DNA of 64,000 nucleotides. Origin: an uncultured Paracoccaceae bacterium (lineage in GTDB: Bacteria > Pseudomonadota > Alphaproteobacteria > Rhodobacterales > Rhodobacteraceae). The stretch spans positions 248,001-312,000 of the forward strand of contig CATOSB010000008.1 of the NCBI GenBank assembly GCA_951812305.1, in the 5' to 3' direction. The notes under the pieces were generated by a model. That model was given only the letters and a program-made list of their open reading frames with translations. It searched no databases and was not told where the DNA came from. Positions within the stretch are counted from its first letter, which is position 1, and every line of letters starts with the position of its first letter. Below, in pieces: positions 1-9,340 of the stretch. The position numbers were made by a program, and so were the translations under genes.

Positions 1-1
1 G

Positions 2-109
2 CGGGCGCTGAAGGATTGCGGTGCGTCGCTGAACGGTGCGATTTCGGGGCGGGCGCTTTATGACGGGGCGATTGATTTGGCTGAGGCGTTGGAGGTGATG
101 CGGCAGTAG
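2..109 (+). CDS. hisA: HisA, C-terminal end (partial)
   Basis: The last 35 codons of a gene that begins outside the window, ending in TAG. The readable tail contains GAISGRALYDGAIDLAEAL, the typical end of the (beta/alpha)8 barrel of phosphoribosylformimino-5-aminoimidazole carboxamide ribotide isomerase, the fourth step of histidine synthesis. hisF and hisE follow on the same strand, which supports the call. The gap to hisF is unusually long for this operon (436 bases) and is filled by an intergenic repeat, so hisFE may have its own promoter. Confidence 0.85.
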   Translation, partial: RALKDCGASLNGAISGRALYDGAIDLAEALEVMRQ

Positions 110-189
110 CCTCTGAAAATAGTTTCGGATGGCTGAGGCGGCATTGATTTCAAGTCTGGAATTTGGCCTATGGCCATCCTGCATACATA

Positions 190-371
190 CCACCTCAGCC
201 GGGTTAACAGCGCGCAGCGCCCCGGCCATCGCCTGCCCGTCCCCACGGGCTGGCGATTTTGCTTGGCTGGGCGCTATCCATCGATTTCGTTCGGACTTGG
301 CTGGCATAAAGCGCTACTCTTGAGATGTAGCGTCGCCATCCCACGGGCAGGCAATGGCCGACCGAGGAGTT
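190..371 (+). repeat. Intergenic repeat family A, copy 1
   Basis: A ~180-bp repeat found six times in the window (near 0.2, 9.4, 15.7, 26.3, 29.8/31.05 and 38.5 kb). Here an outer inverted pair is visible: GGCCATCGCCTGCCCGT near 224-240 and ACGGGCAGGCAATGGCC near 342-358. Inside the left arm a hairpin spans 228-257 (ATCGCCTGCCCGT, loop, ACGGGCTGGCGAT). The copy fills most of the hisA-hisF gap. The rest of 110-545 shows only a possible ribosome binding site (AGAGG near 533-537) before hisF. Confidence 0.75.
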
Positions 372-545
372 GTATGATCCGGACGTGAAGGAACGTCGGC
401 TCAATGCCAAAACGCATCATCCGCCAATGTACTTGAACTATGCCACCAATCGCCAACTGCGCCAGTGATTGCAGGGGCGATTTTGCCCTACGCAGATATG
501 GTGCCGGGTTGTGGATCATTCGGATCTGGGCATATAGAGGCGCCC

Positions 546-1307
546 ATGCTGAAAACCCGCATCATCCCCTGTCTGGACGTGGCCAAGGGCCGCGTTGTGA
601 AGGGCGTGAATTTCGTCGATCTGGTAGATGCCGGTGATCCGGTCGAGGCGGCGAAAGCTTATGATGCTGCTGGCGCGGATGAGCTATGTTTCCTCGACAT
701 CATGGCAACCGAAGAGAACCGGGGCACGATGTTTGATCTGGTGCAGCGCACTGCGGAGAATTGTTTCATGCCCCTGACGGTGGGCGGAGGCGTCCGAACC
801 CATGAAAATGTGCGCGAATTGCTGTTGGCTGGCGCGGACAAGGTCAGCTTCAACTCTGCCGCCGTGGCGGACCCGGATGTGATTGCGCAAGCGGCGGAGC
901 GATTTGGCAGTCAATGCATCGTCTGTGCAATTGATGCCAAGACCGTCGCGCCGGGCAAATGGGAGATATTTACCCATGGCGGGCGTCGCGAGACGGGGAT
1001 TGATGCGGTTGCATTCGCCAGGACCGTGGTGGCGAAAGGGGCAGGGGAGATCCTGCTGACCTCGATGGACCGCGACGGAACGCGGGCAGGGTTCAACATT
1101 CCGCTGACAAGGGCGATTTCGAATGCGGTGAACGTACCGGTGATTGCCTCGGGCGGTGTCGGAACGCTGGATCATCTGATCGAGGGCGTGACCGAGGGTC
1201 GGGCCAGCGCCGTGCTGGCAGCCTCAATCTTCCATTTCGGTGACTTCACGATCGGCGAGGCCAAGCGTCATATGGCGGCGGCGGGTATTCCGATGAGGTT
1301 GGCATGA
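546..1307 (+). CDS. hisF: Imidazole glycerol phosphate synthase, cyclase subunit HisF
   Basis: HisF makes imidazole glycerol phosphate and AICAR from PRFAR, using ammonia from HisH, in cytosolic histidine synthesis. The 253-residue length is that of the family. Both catalytic aspartates are at their usual positions: D11 in PCLDVAKGRVVKG and D130 in CAIDAK. The phosphate-binding glycine loops (TVGGGVRT near 78-85, IASGGVGT in the C-terminal half) are present. An upstream in-frame ATG at 465 is rejected because it adds 27 residues before the conserved MLKTRIIPCLD start; AGAGG lies just upstream of 546. The stop overlaps the hisE start by ATGA. Confidence 0.97.
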   Translation: MLKTRIIPCLDVAKGRVVKGVNFVDLVDAGDPVEAAKAYDAAGADELCFLDIMATEENRGTMFDLVQRTAENCFMPLTVGGGVRTHENVRELLLAGADKVSFNSAAVADPDVIAQAAERFGSQCIVCAIDAKTVAPGKWEIFTHGGRRETGIDAVAFARTVVAKGAGEILLTSMDRDGTRAGFNIPLTRAISNAVNVPVIASGGVGTLDHLIEGVTEGRASAVLAASIFHFGDFTIGEAKRHMAAAGIPMRLA

Positions 1308-1612
1308 GTGCATTGGAGCGGCTGGCGCGCGTGATTGAGGCGCGCAAGGGAGCAGATCCAAAGGAGTCGTGGACGGCAAATTTGCTCGCCAAAGGGCCGG
1401 AAAAAGCGGCGGAAAAATTTGGCGAAGAGGCTGTCGAAGCGATCATAGAGGCGGTGAAGGGCGACAAAGAGCGGCTGACGGCAGAAGCAGCGGACGTGCT
1501 TTATCATCTGCTGGTCATGCTGGCGGCGCGGGATGTAACGCTTGATGATGTGTTGGTGGAACTTGAACGGCGCGAAGGAACGTCGGGGATCGACGAAAAG
1601 TCGCGAAGGTAG
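1304..1612 (+). CDS. hisE: Phosphoribosyl-ATP pyrophosphatase HisE
   Basis: HisE hydrolyses PRATP to PRAMP and pyrophosphate, the second step of histidine synthesis. The 102-residue protein has the all-helical MazG-like fold signature: KFGEEAVEAIIEA near 38-50 and EAADVLYHLLVML near 66-78, whose acidic residues bind magnesium. It is a free-standing HisE, not fused to HisI. The ATG overlaps the hisF stop, so translation is probably coupled. No terminator is seen after it. Confidence 0.95.
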   Translation: MSALERLARVIEARKGADPKESWTANLLAKGPEKAAEKFGEEAVEAIIEAVKGDKERLTAEAADVLYHLLVMLAARDVTLDDVLVELERREGTSGIDEKSRR

Positions 1613-1722
1613 TCCAATCCAATACATTCGGTTTTGTCGCCGCAAAGGATCAACGCGAATTCGTCTTGCGTTGGCGCGAAATATCCAAAACTCTGCCGGT
1701 AGATTGCGGCGACGGAGGCGAA

Positions 1723-2793
1723 ATGGCACTCAGCGTTCAGGAACAGGTAAGGTATTGGGGGATCGCCACCGCGGTTATCCTGATAATTCTGTGGTTTCTG
1801 GGCGATGTGGTTCTGCCATTCGTTCTGGGCGGGGCGATTGCGTATTGCCTTGACCCGATTGCCGACTGGTTTGAACGTTTGGGGTGTAACAGGGCAATTG
1901 CCACGCTGATCACGTCGTTCGGCGCGATATTGGCGTTTGTGATTTTGGCGTTGGCAGTGCTGCCGCTGTTGATCACGCAGGCGCAGGCCTTGGTCGAAAC
2001 CGCGCCCACGCTAATGCAGGATTTGCGCGACAGCCTGACGATGCGGTTCCCATCGCTGATGGTCGAGGATTCGCCGTTGCAGCAATCACTCAGCCGGCTG
2101 GGAGAGACGATTCAGGAGAAGGGCGGCGAGTTGGTTGCGAGTATTCTGAGTTCAGCGCGCAGCCTGTTGAACGTGCTGGTTCTGGCGGTGGTCGTGCCGG
2201 TCGTCGCGTTTTATCTACTTTTGGATTGGGACCGGATGGTGGCGCGTGTTGACGAAATGCTGCCGCGCGATCATGCGCCAGCAATCCGCGATCTGGCGAC
2301 GGATATCGACAAAACACTGGCCGCGTTCATTCGTGGTCAGGGCACAGTGATGCTGATTCAGGGGACATTTTATGCGATTGCGCTGGCGGCTGTTGGATTG
2401 CAGTTCGGGCTGGTTGTTGGGGCAATTGCTGGGTTGTTGTCGTTCATCCCCTATGTTGGCGCTATTGTTGGCGGCGGGTTGGCGATCGGCCTGGCACTGT
2501 TCCAGTTCTGGGGCGAATGGTGGTGGATCCTTGCGGTCGTGGCCATTTTCTTTTTCGGCCAGTTTGTTGAGGGCAATATCTTGACGCCGAAACTGGTTGG
2601 GTCGAGCGTTGGGTTGCATCCGGTTTGGTTGCTGTTTGCGCTAAGCGTCTTTGGAACGTTGTTCGGTTTTGTTGGCCTGCTGGTTGCCGTGCCCGTAACC
2701 GCCGCGCTGGGGGTTCTGGCGCGATTTGGGGTCGGGAAATATCAGGAGGGACTTCTTTATCGCGGGATGGATGGGCGTGGCAAAGACAGCTGA
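1723..2793 (+). CDS. AI-2E family (PerM/UPF0118) membrane permease
   Basis: A 356-residue inner membrane protein with about eight hydrophobic segments: paired helices near the N-terminus, a soluble stretch around residues 90-140, and a C-terminal helix bundle. Family marks are LSFIPYVGAIVGGGLAIGL and NILTPKLVGSSVGLHPVW. The family includes autoinducer-2 exporters and Na+/H+ antiporters; the substrate cannot be read from sequence. The ATG at 1723 is chosen because GGAGG lies at 1714-1718; an ATG at 1666 would add 19 polar residues. The next gene starts 12 bases after the stop. Confidence 0.85.
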   Translation: MALSVQEQVRYWGIATAVILIILWFLGDVVLPFVLGGAIAYCLDPIADWFERLGCNRAIATLITSFGAILAFVILALAVLPLLITQAQALVETAPTLMQDLRDSLTMRFPSLMVEDSPLQQSLSRLGETIQEKGGELVASILSSARSLLNVLVLAVVVPVVAFYLLLDWDRMVARVDEMLPRDHAPAIRDLATDIDKTLAAFIRGQGTVMLIQGTFYAIALAAVGLQFGLVVGAIAGLLSFIPYVGAIVGGGLAIGLALFQFWGEWWWILAVVAIFFFGQFVEGNILTPKLVGSSVGLHPVWLLFALSVFGTLFGFVGLLVAVPVTAALGVLARFGVGKYQEGLLYRGMDGRGKDS

Positions 2794-2805
2794 GACCGGA
2801 TTTGA

Positions 2806-3489
2806 ATGCCTGAACAACTGACCTTCGATTTGCCGTCTCACGCGGCTTTGGGCCTTGGTGATTTCTTCGTCGCGCCAAGCAACGCGGCGGCAGTCGAGGC
2901 GATCCAAAGCTGGCATGACTGGCCGCTGGGCAAGCTGGTGATATCAGGCCCCAAGGGATCAGGAAAAACGCATCTGGCACATGTCTGGGCGGCGATCACC
3001 GGGGCGACGATCGTCGCAGCAGCGAAGCTGGCCGAAACAAATATCGATGAACTGGCCAATCAGGCCGTAGCAGTTGAAGACGCAGATCAGATTGCAGGCG
3101 ACGGGAGCGCCGAAAATGGCCTGTTTCATCTGCACAACGCGGTGTTGGAACGGGGTCATCCGTTATTGCTGACCGCTTCCACTCCTCCTGCGCGCTGGAA
3201 CCTGACGCTACCCGATATTGAAAGCCGGATGCAGGGCACGGCATTGGTGACCTTGTCTGCGCCGGACGATGCGCTGTTGTCCGCCGTATTGGTAAAACTC
3301 TTCCGCGACCGCCAATTGGCGATTGACCCGGGGCTGATCCCATATCTGACGACGCGGATGGAGCGGTCGTTTGCGGGCGCAGGCGCGCTGGTGGCGGAAT
3401 TGGACAAGCAGGCCCTTGCGCAGAAAAAGCGCATCACGCGGGCGCTGGCAGGCGAAGTTCTGGACAAACTGGCGGAAAAAGGGGCATAA
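2806..3489 (+). CDS. hdaA: Hda/DnaA-family regulator of replication initiation
   Basis: A 227-residue P-loop protein resembling the AAA+ part of DnaA without its DNA-binding domain. It has Walker A GPKGSGKT at 48-55 and an acidic Walker B-like VEDAD at 90-94. The N-terminal QLTFDLP (residues 4-10) looks like a sliding-clamp binding motif, as in Hda, which with the clamp stimulates ATP hydrolysis on DnaA and so prevents re-initiation. In alphaproteobacteria the orthologue is HdaA. The permease-hda-ppk order is, from memory, common in Rhodobacteraceae. The symbol is assigned by family and context. Confidence 0.8.
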   Translation: MPEQLTFDLPSHAALGLGDFFVAPSNAAAVEAIQSWHDWPLGKLVISGPKGSGKTHLAHVWAAITGATIVAAAKLAETNIDELANQAVAVEDADQIAGDGSAENGLFHLHNAVLERGHPLLLTASTPPARWNLTLPDIESRMQGTALVTLSAPDDALLSAVLVKLFRDRQLAIDPGLIPYLTTRMERSFAGAGALVAELDKQALAQKKRITRALAGEVLDKLAEKGA

Positions 3490-3528
3490 AGCCATCTTCC
3501 CGTAACATTCGGTGTTTAATCCTGACCC

Positions 3529-5706
3529 ATGCCGCAGGCTGACTTTCTAACTGCCCCGTTTCCCGATCCGGTCGAAGTGCCGGACCAGGATATTGCGGGC
3601 GCAAAGCGGTTTCATAACCGCGAGTTGAGCTGGCTTGGGTTCAACTGGCGGGTGCTGGAAGAAGCCGAGAATGTGCGGGTCCCACTGCTGGAGCGGCTGC
3701 GGTTCCTGTCGATTTCAGCGACCAATCTGGACGAGTTCTATACCGTTCGCGTGGCGGGTTTGCGCGAATTGGCGCGCGAGCACAACGCAACACCCAGCAT
3801 TGACGGGCGCACGCCATTGGAACAGCTTGCGGCCATAGATGCCGATGCCCGCAATCTGATGGGGCGACAACAGGTTGCGTGGGAAGATCTGCAAATCGGG
3901 CTGGAGGGCGCAGGCATCGCGCTGGCGAACGCTGAAACCCTTTCTGATGCCGATAAATCCTATCTGGAAGATGTTTTCCTGAACGAGGTGTTTCCGGTTC
4001 TGTCGCCTCTCGCCGTCGATCCCGCGCACCCGTTTCCGTTTATTCCGAACGCCGGGTTTGCGTTGGCACTGCAACTGGAACGCAAGAAGGACAAGGGCAT
4101 TCTGCAGGCGCTGTTGCCGATCCCGCAACAGATTGACCGCTTTGTGCCGCTGCCCGAGGATGACACCGGCGCGCATCGGTTCCTGCCGCTGGAAGAGCTG
4201 TTACTGTTGCATATCGGCGCACTTTTTCCGGGGTATGGCATCGCGGGCCATTGCGCATTTCGCATCCTGCGCGACAGCGATCTGGAACTTGAGGACGAAG
4301 CCGACGATCTGGTTCGCGAATTTGAGGTCGCGCTGAAACGGCGCCGCCGCGGCGAGGCGATAATGCTGATGCTGTCAACCGGCGCGCCAAAGGCGCTGCG
4401 CCGCGTGATCATGGCCGAGATCGGTGTTGACGAGGCGGATGTGATCGAGGTCGACGGGCTGATCGGCATGGCAGATCTGAACGAGCTGATCCTCGACGAT
4501 CTGACCGAACATCTTTGGCGGCCCTATGTGCCGCGCGTACCGGAACGGGTGACCGACCACGAAGGCGATATGTTCGCGGCAATCAGCAAGAAAGACATGT
4601 TGCTGCAGCACCCCTATGAGACATTTGACACGGTGGTGCGGTATCTTCAGCAGGCGGCGGTGGATCCCAATGTGCTGGCGATCAAGCAGACTCTGTATCG
4701 GACATCGAATGAAAGCCCGATTGTCGATGCGTTGTGCGAGGCGGCGGAATCGGGTAAATCGGTAACGGCGCTGGTGGAGTTGAAGGCACGTTTCGATGAG
4801 GCCGCCAATATCCGGCAGTCGCGAAAACTGGAGCGCGCGGGCGCGCATGTTGTGTATGGGTTTCTGAACTACAAAACCCACGCCAAGATTTCGACCGTGG
4901 TGCGCCGCGAGGGCAAGAAACTTGTGACCTATACGCATCTGGGGACCGGCAATTACCACCCGATTACGGCGCGGATATATTCCGATTTGTCGCTATTCAC
5001 CTGCGACGCCGCCATTGGACGGGACGCGACCAAGGTATTCAACTATGTCGGTGGATATGCCCCGCCTGAAAAGCTGGAAAACATCGCGATCTCGCCGAGT
5101 TCTCTGAAACCGCGGTTGTTGGATCTGATCGCGGCAGAGGCCGAACACGCCGAAGCCGGCAAACCTGCCGAGATCTGGGCCAAGATGAACTCTCTGATCG
5201 AACCGGACGTGATCGATGCGCTTTATGCGGCCTCGCAGAAAGGCGTGAAGATCAGCCTCGTGATCCGCGGCATTTGCGGTCTTCGGCCCGGCATCAAAGG
5301 GCTAAGCGAGAACATCCGTGTGAAAAGTATCGTGGGCCGGTTTCTGGAACATTCGCGCATCGTCTGTTTCGGAAACGGCCACGGGCTGCCGGCGAAAAAG
5401 GCGCGGGTCTTCTTTTCGTCCGCCGACTGGATGGGGCGAAACCTGAACTGGCGGGTTGAAACGCTGATCGAGGCGAAGAACGCGACTGTGAAGGCGCAGA
5501 TCATGAGCCAAATCATGGCGGCCAATCTGGCGGACGAGGCGCAAAGCTGGGTGATGCGACCCGATGGGTCGTTCGAGCGCGCCGATCTGAGTGGCGTGGA
5601 ACATCCGTTTAGTTGCCACAGGTTCTTTATGGAAAATCCATCGCTTTCAGGTCGTGGCTCTGCGGGCGCCTCCGATGTTCCGGAATTGACACACACGCCG
5701 GATTGA
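3529..5706 (+). CDS. ppk1: Polyphosphate kinase 1
   Basis: PPK1 reversibly transfers the gamma phosphate of ATP to polyphosphate. The 725-residue length fits. The N-terminal domain begins with NRELSWLGFNWRVLEEAE. The two phospholipase-D-like histidines are present: H451 in YKTHAK (the autophosphorylated position) and H608 in RFLEHSRIVCF. THLGTGNYHPITARIYSD is also highly conserved. It starts 39 bases after the hda gene. No ppx exopolyphosphatase gene follows; the next gene is convergent (prpE). Confidence 0.96.
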   Translation: MPQADFLTAPFPDPVEVPDQDIAGAKRFHNRELSWLGFNWRVLEEAENVRVPLLERLRFLSISATNLDEFYTVRVAGLRELAREHNATPSIDGRTPLEQLAAIDADARNLMGRQQVAWEDLQIGLEGAGIALANAETLSDADKSYLEDVFLNEVFPVLSPLAVDPAHPFPFIPNAGFALALQLERKKDKGILQALLPIPQQIDRFVPLPEDDTGAHRFLPLEELLLLHIGALFPGYGIAGHCAFRILRDSDLELEDEADDLVREFEVALKRRRRGEAIMLMLSTGAPKALRRVIMAEIGVDEADVIEVDGLIGMADLNELILDDLTEHLWRPYVPRVPERVTDHEGDMFAAISKKDMLLQHPYETFDTVVRYLQQAAVDPNVLAIKQTLYRTSNESPIVDALCEAAESGKSVTALVELKARFDEAANIRQSRKLERAGAHVVYGFLNYKTHAKISTVVRREGKKLVTYTHLGTGNYHPITARIYSDLSLFTCDAAIGRDATKVFNYVGGYAPPEKLENIAISPSSLKPRLLDLIAAEAEHAEAGKPAEIWAKMNSLIEPDVIDALYAASQKGVKISLVIRGICGLRPGIKGLSENIRVKSIVGRFLEHSRIVCFGNGHGLPAKKARVFFSSADWMGRNLNWRVETLIEAKNATVKAQIMSQIMAANLADEAQSWVMRPDGSFERADLSGVEHPFSCHRFFMENPSLSGRGSAGASDVPELTHTPD

Positions 5707-6320
5707 GTTGTCGGCGATGTTTGGCACAAGGCCAGTTCTGTCCACGTTGAAGCGAACCAAAATCGCGACGGCGCAATCAGGGAACTACCCGGCGGGATAG
5801 CCCAGCGGCTTCATCGCTTCCCTGATCTCATCCAGAATGACCGGGTCATCAATGGTCGCGGGCATCTTGAAATCCGCGCCATCGGCGATCTTGCCCATGA
5901 TGCCGCGCAGGATCTTGCCTGACCGGGTCTTGGGCAGGCGATCCACGACCGCGACCAGTTTGAACGCAGCGACCGGGCCGATCTTGTCGCGCATCAGTTT
6001 CACGCATTCCTTGCCGATCTCTTCATGCGGGCGATTGACCCCGGTTGTCAGGCAGACGAATCCCATCGGCAACTGGCCCTTCAACTGATCCGCCACACCG
6101 ATCACAGCGCATTCCGCGACATCCGGGTGGGCGGCCAGAACCTCTTCCATTGCGCCGGTCGACAGGCGATGACCGGCGACGTTGATCACATCATCGGTGC
6201 GCGCCATGATCCAGACATAGCCGTCTTCATCCTTCATGCCAGCGTCGCCGGTTTCGTAATAGCCGGGGAATTTGCTGAGATAACCCCGATTCTGGATAAG
6301 ACGTTGGCGTCACCAGTGCA

Positions 6321-6761
6321 CTACTCGACAGAATTTTTTCGTAGTTTTTTGATTCGTTTTTTACGATACTCGTTGACCCTTTTTCGCAGAGGGTTGCGAT
6401 GAGGGATTTCCACCATTGTTATGGAAATGATCCTCGGTTCTCTCAAAGCCTCATTTGGCTCCAGTTCAACGGCAATTCCGCCAAACTCTCCAAGAAATAG
6501 AACATTTGAAACGGTTTCGTGATCTGCTTTGAATGTATCAGGGTCATTTTTCCGTACGTGTTTCGGGATGATCACCTGAAAGGGAGTGGCAGCCATCAGA
6601 TCGAGCACAAGTGTCATGGTTCTTTTAGGGAGCGCAGCCAGTTCATTGAGCTTATCCGTGAGGGCGTAGAAACGGTTGGGGTCCTCTTCCATCATGTCGA
6701 ACATGAGGTCCCGGATCTTCTCATAAGCGAGATCTTCGTTGATTGGGAAGTTGTTCTCCAT
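6321..6761 (-). CDS. Hypothetical passenger protein inside the IS982 element
   Basis: A 146-residue protein I do not recognise. The start at 6761 (MENNFPINEDLAYEKIRDLM) is preferred over 6887, which would run into the transposase promoter region. The first ~60 residues are acidic and helical-looking (DLMFDMMEEDPNRFYALTDK); the C-terminal 25 residues are strongly basic (RKRVNEYRKKRIKKLRKN), which could contact nucleic acid. It lies wholly between the inverted repeats and is divergent from the transposase with ~130 bases between the starts. Codon use and AT content match the element, not the chromosome. It could be an accessory transposition factor or unrelated cargo. Confidence 0.65.
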   Translation of the reverse strand: MENNFPINEDLAYEKIRDLMFDMMEEDPNRFYALTDKLNELAALPKRTMTLVLDLMAATPFQVIIPKHVRKNDPDTFKADHETVSNVLFLGEFGGIAVELEPNEALREPRIISITMVEIPHRNPLRKRVNEYRKKRIKKLRKNSVE

Positions 6762-6889
6762 GGCGCGCACCTTTTGCCCCGTGTTGACCAGCCTGAATGC
6801 CCCCGTGATTAGTATGGGGTGAGAGGGGTTTCCAGGTACGTTGCCCCATGATTCAAGGTTCAAAAGCGACACAATATGGACCGCCACTC

Positions 6890-7783
6890 ATGTCGATCAC
6901 TAACACCGCACTTTTTGTCTGTCTCGATGATTTTGCAAAAACCTACGAGGACTGGGAGCGCCACCGGTTGATCCCCTCGGGTCGTCAGAGGCTTCGCTCC
7001 GGCAAGCTGACCCTGGGGGAGAGCCTGTTCATCATGGTCTTGTTTCACTTGTCGCCGTTCAAGGACTTCAAACATTATTGGATTTATGGCGTTGAGCAGA
7101 AATACCGTGACTGCTTTGGCACCCTCCCGAGCTATGGTCGGTTTGTCAGCCTCATGCCAAGATTAATGGTGCCGTTTTGCATACTGCTGCACTGCTTCAG
7201 CGGTGAAAAAACCGGCGTCTATTTTGCCGACAGCACTAAGCTCGCGGTCTGCCACAATGCCCGCATTAATCGAAACAAGGTCTTCAAGGGGCTGGCAAAG
7301 CGCGGTCGCAGCACAATGGGCTGGTTCTTTGGCTTCAAACTGCATCTAATCATCAACAACAAGGGGGAGATCATGGCCGTCAAAATCACGGCAGGTAATG
7401 TCGATGATCGAAAGCCGTTTGAAGCCATGATCGCGGGCCTCGAAGGCAAAATATTTGCTGATAAGGGCTATATCTCCAAATCCCTCTTCCAACGGCTCTG
7501 GCAGCGTGGGCTCCACCTCGTCACCGGCATTCGCCGCAACATGAAAAACTATCTCCTGCCAATCCTGAACAAAATCCTGTTGCGAAGGCGGTTCATCATC
7601 GAAACTCTGTTCGATAAGTTGAAAACCAGCATGGGACTGGAACACACTCGACACAGATCGCCTGCCAACGCATTCGTACACCTCATCTCGTGTGTCGCAG
7701 CCTATATGCTCGGGAAAACCAAAGTTAAAATGGGACCCATAACCGTGCCGGAAACAATCAGGCAGGTCGAATACCAGATATAG
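6890..7783 (+). CDS. IS982-family transposase
   Basis: A 297-residue DDE transposase. Family marks are YFADSTKLAVCHNARINRNK (first Asp), GWFFGFKLHLIINNKGE, NVDDRKPFEAM, IFADKGYISK (second Asp) and RRRFIIETLFDKLK (Glu). The start at 6890 (MSITNTALFV) is preferred over 6848. The reading frame is complete, so the element may still be active. The stop lies 20 bases inside the right inverted repeat end. Confidence 0.93.
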   Translation: MSITNTALFVCLDDFAKTYEDWERHRLIPSGRQRLRSGKLTLGESLFIMVLFHLSPFKDFKHYWIYGVEQKYRDCFGTLPSYGRFVSLMPRLMVPFCILLHCFSGEKTGVYFADSTKLAVCHNARINRNKVFKGLAKRGRSTMGWFFGFKLHLIINNKGEIMAVKITAGNVDDRKPFEAMIAGLEGKIFADKGYISKSLFQRLWQRGLHLVTGIRRNMKNYLLPILNKILLRRRFIIETLFDKLKTSMGLEHTRHRSPANAFVHLISCVAAYMLGKTKVKMGPITVPETIRQVEYQI

Positions 7784-9340
7784 CGCTTATCCAGAACTCA
7801 GGTTGAGATAGCTCTTCTTGAACCGCTCCGGCGCATTCCACAACGTCGGCAGCGTGCCCGGCGGCAGGGGGAGCCTCACCGCAATCGCACCCAAGTCTCC
7901 GGCAGCGACCGGGTTGCCGTCATCATCCAGAATGTCGATGTCATAGCCGGGCATAGGCACGGTGGGTGACCCTATCTTGACCGGCAGATGCTCGATCCCC
8001 ATCGGGTTGCCGGCAATGGTGTAACCGGTTTCCGTCTGCCACCAATGGTCGATCACTGGCTTTTTCAACATGTCCGCCGCCCAGTGGATCGTGTCGGGGT
8101 CGGCGCGTTCGCCAGCGAGGAACAGGATTTCCATGTTTGAGAGGTCGTATTTCTTCAGGAGCTCACCCTTGGGATCGACCCTCTTTATCGCGCGGAAGGC
8201 GGTGGGTGCGGTGAAGAAACTGCGCACTTTGTGCTCCGAGATCACCCGCCAGAACGTGCCTGCGTCCGGCGTGCCGACAGGCTTGCCTTCGAACACAATT
8301 GTCGTGTTGCCGTGGATCAGCGGGGCGTAGGCGATGTAACTGTGGCCGACGACCCAGCCGACATCAGACGCCGCCCAGAATACATCGCCCGGATCGACGT
8401 TGTAGATGTTCTTCATCGTCCAGTTCAGTGCCACCAGATGCCCACCGGTATGGCGCACAACACCTTTGGGTGCGCCGGTGGTGCCGGATGTATAAAGAAT
8501 ATAGGCCGGATGGTTGCCTTCGACCGGAACGCAATCGGCAGGCGCAACGCCGTCCTGCGCGCTGTGCCAGTCGAGATCGCGGTCACCTAAGTCGCACGGG
8601 TGCTGTTCACGCTGCAGGATCATGGTGAAGTCGGGCTTGTGTTCGGCCATTTCGATGGCCCCGTCGAGAAGCGGTTTGTAAGGCACAATCCGCCCGGGTT
8701 CGATCCCGCAGGAGGCGGCGAGAATGGCCTTTGGCTGCGCATCGTCGATGCGCACCGCCAGTTCGTTGGACGCGAAACCGCCAAACACCACCGAGTGGAT
8801 CGCGCCGATGCGGGTTACGGCAAGCATGGCGATCACTGCCTCGGGCACCATCGGCATATAGATGACGACGCGGTCGCCCTTTTCGATGCCGCGCGCCTTC
8901 AGAACGCCCGCGACACTGGCCACACGCGCCTGTAAATCGCGATAGGTGATGGTTTCCTTGGTGTCGGTGATCGGGCTGTCATAGATGATCGCCGCCTGAT
9001 CGCCGCGGGTTTCAACGTGGCGATCAACGGCATTCCAACAGGTATTCGTCATTCCGTCGGCGAACCATTCATAGATGTGGTCGCCCCGGTCAAACAGCGC
9101 TTTGGAGGGCGCCTTATCCCAGTCAATCGCCTCGGCGGCCTGCATCCAGAATGCCTCTGGGTCGGCCTGCCAGCTTGCGCAAACCTCTTTGTACCCCATC
9201 TATCCCTCCAGCGTGGTTGCCGCCCTGTTAGCGATGTGTGCAACAGCATACAACGCGGCAAGGTGTCAGGTTTAGCGCTGACAATTGGGGTTGGGCCAAT
9301 CCTAGGTTTGCGCTTGGCCTTTACCTGCCTTTCAAACACG

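Larger units (their letters stand above)
6283..7803 (+). mobile_element. IS982-family insertion sequence with passenger gene (1521 bp)
   Basis: Ends are 18-bp imperfect inverted repeats, ACCCCGATTCTGGATAAG at 6283-6300 and ACCTGAGTTCTGGATAAG read inward from 7803 (14 of 18 match). The element is bounded by direct repeats TGAGATA at 6276-6282 and 7804-7810. It holds a transposase on the plus strand and a divergent second gene on the minus strand. IS982 elements are normally about 1 kb with only the transposase, so ~500 bp is extra. Base composition is clearly more AT-rich than the flanks, which points to recent arrival. Confidence 0.92.
5785..9199 (-). pseudogene. prpE: prpE, propionyl-CoA synthetase, split by an IS982-family insertion
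   Basis: PrpE activates propionate (and, in a relative, acrylate) to the CoA thioester through an acyl-adenylate. The N-terminal part (7811-9199) begins MGYKEVCASWQADPEAFW and holds the AMP-binding loop YTSGTTGAPKG. The C-terminal part (5785-6282) holds YYETGDAG, the hinge region TDDVINVAGHRLSTG and the PKTRSGKILRG lysine loop. Removing 6283-7803 and one copy of the 7-bp TGAGATA duplication joins the halves exactly in frame (KKSYL-SKFPGYYETGD) into a 628-residue enzyme, the normal size. As it stands, the catalytic lysine domain is separated from the rest, so the enzyme should be inactive. GGAGGG precedes the ATG. Confidence 0.95.

Noticed and set aside
5707..5784. Terminator between the convergent ppk1 and prpE genes
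   Set aside because: No convincing stem followed by a T run could be seen in this short gap.
6237..6237. C-terminal prpE fragment as a separate gene starting at an internal ATG
   Set aside because: It is the rest of prpE; the ATG is an internal Met (DAGMKDEDGY) and no ribosome binding site is present.
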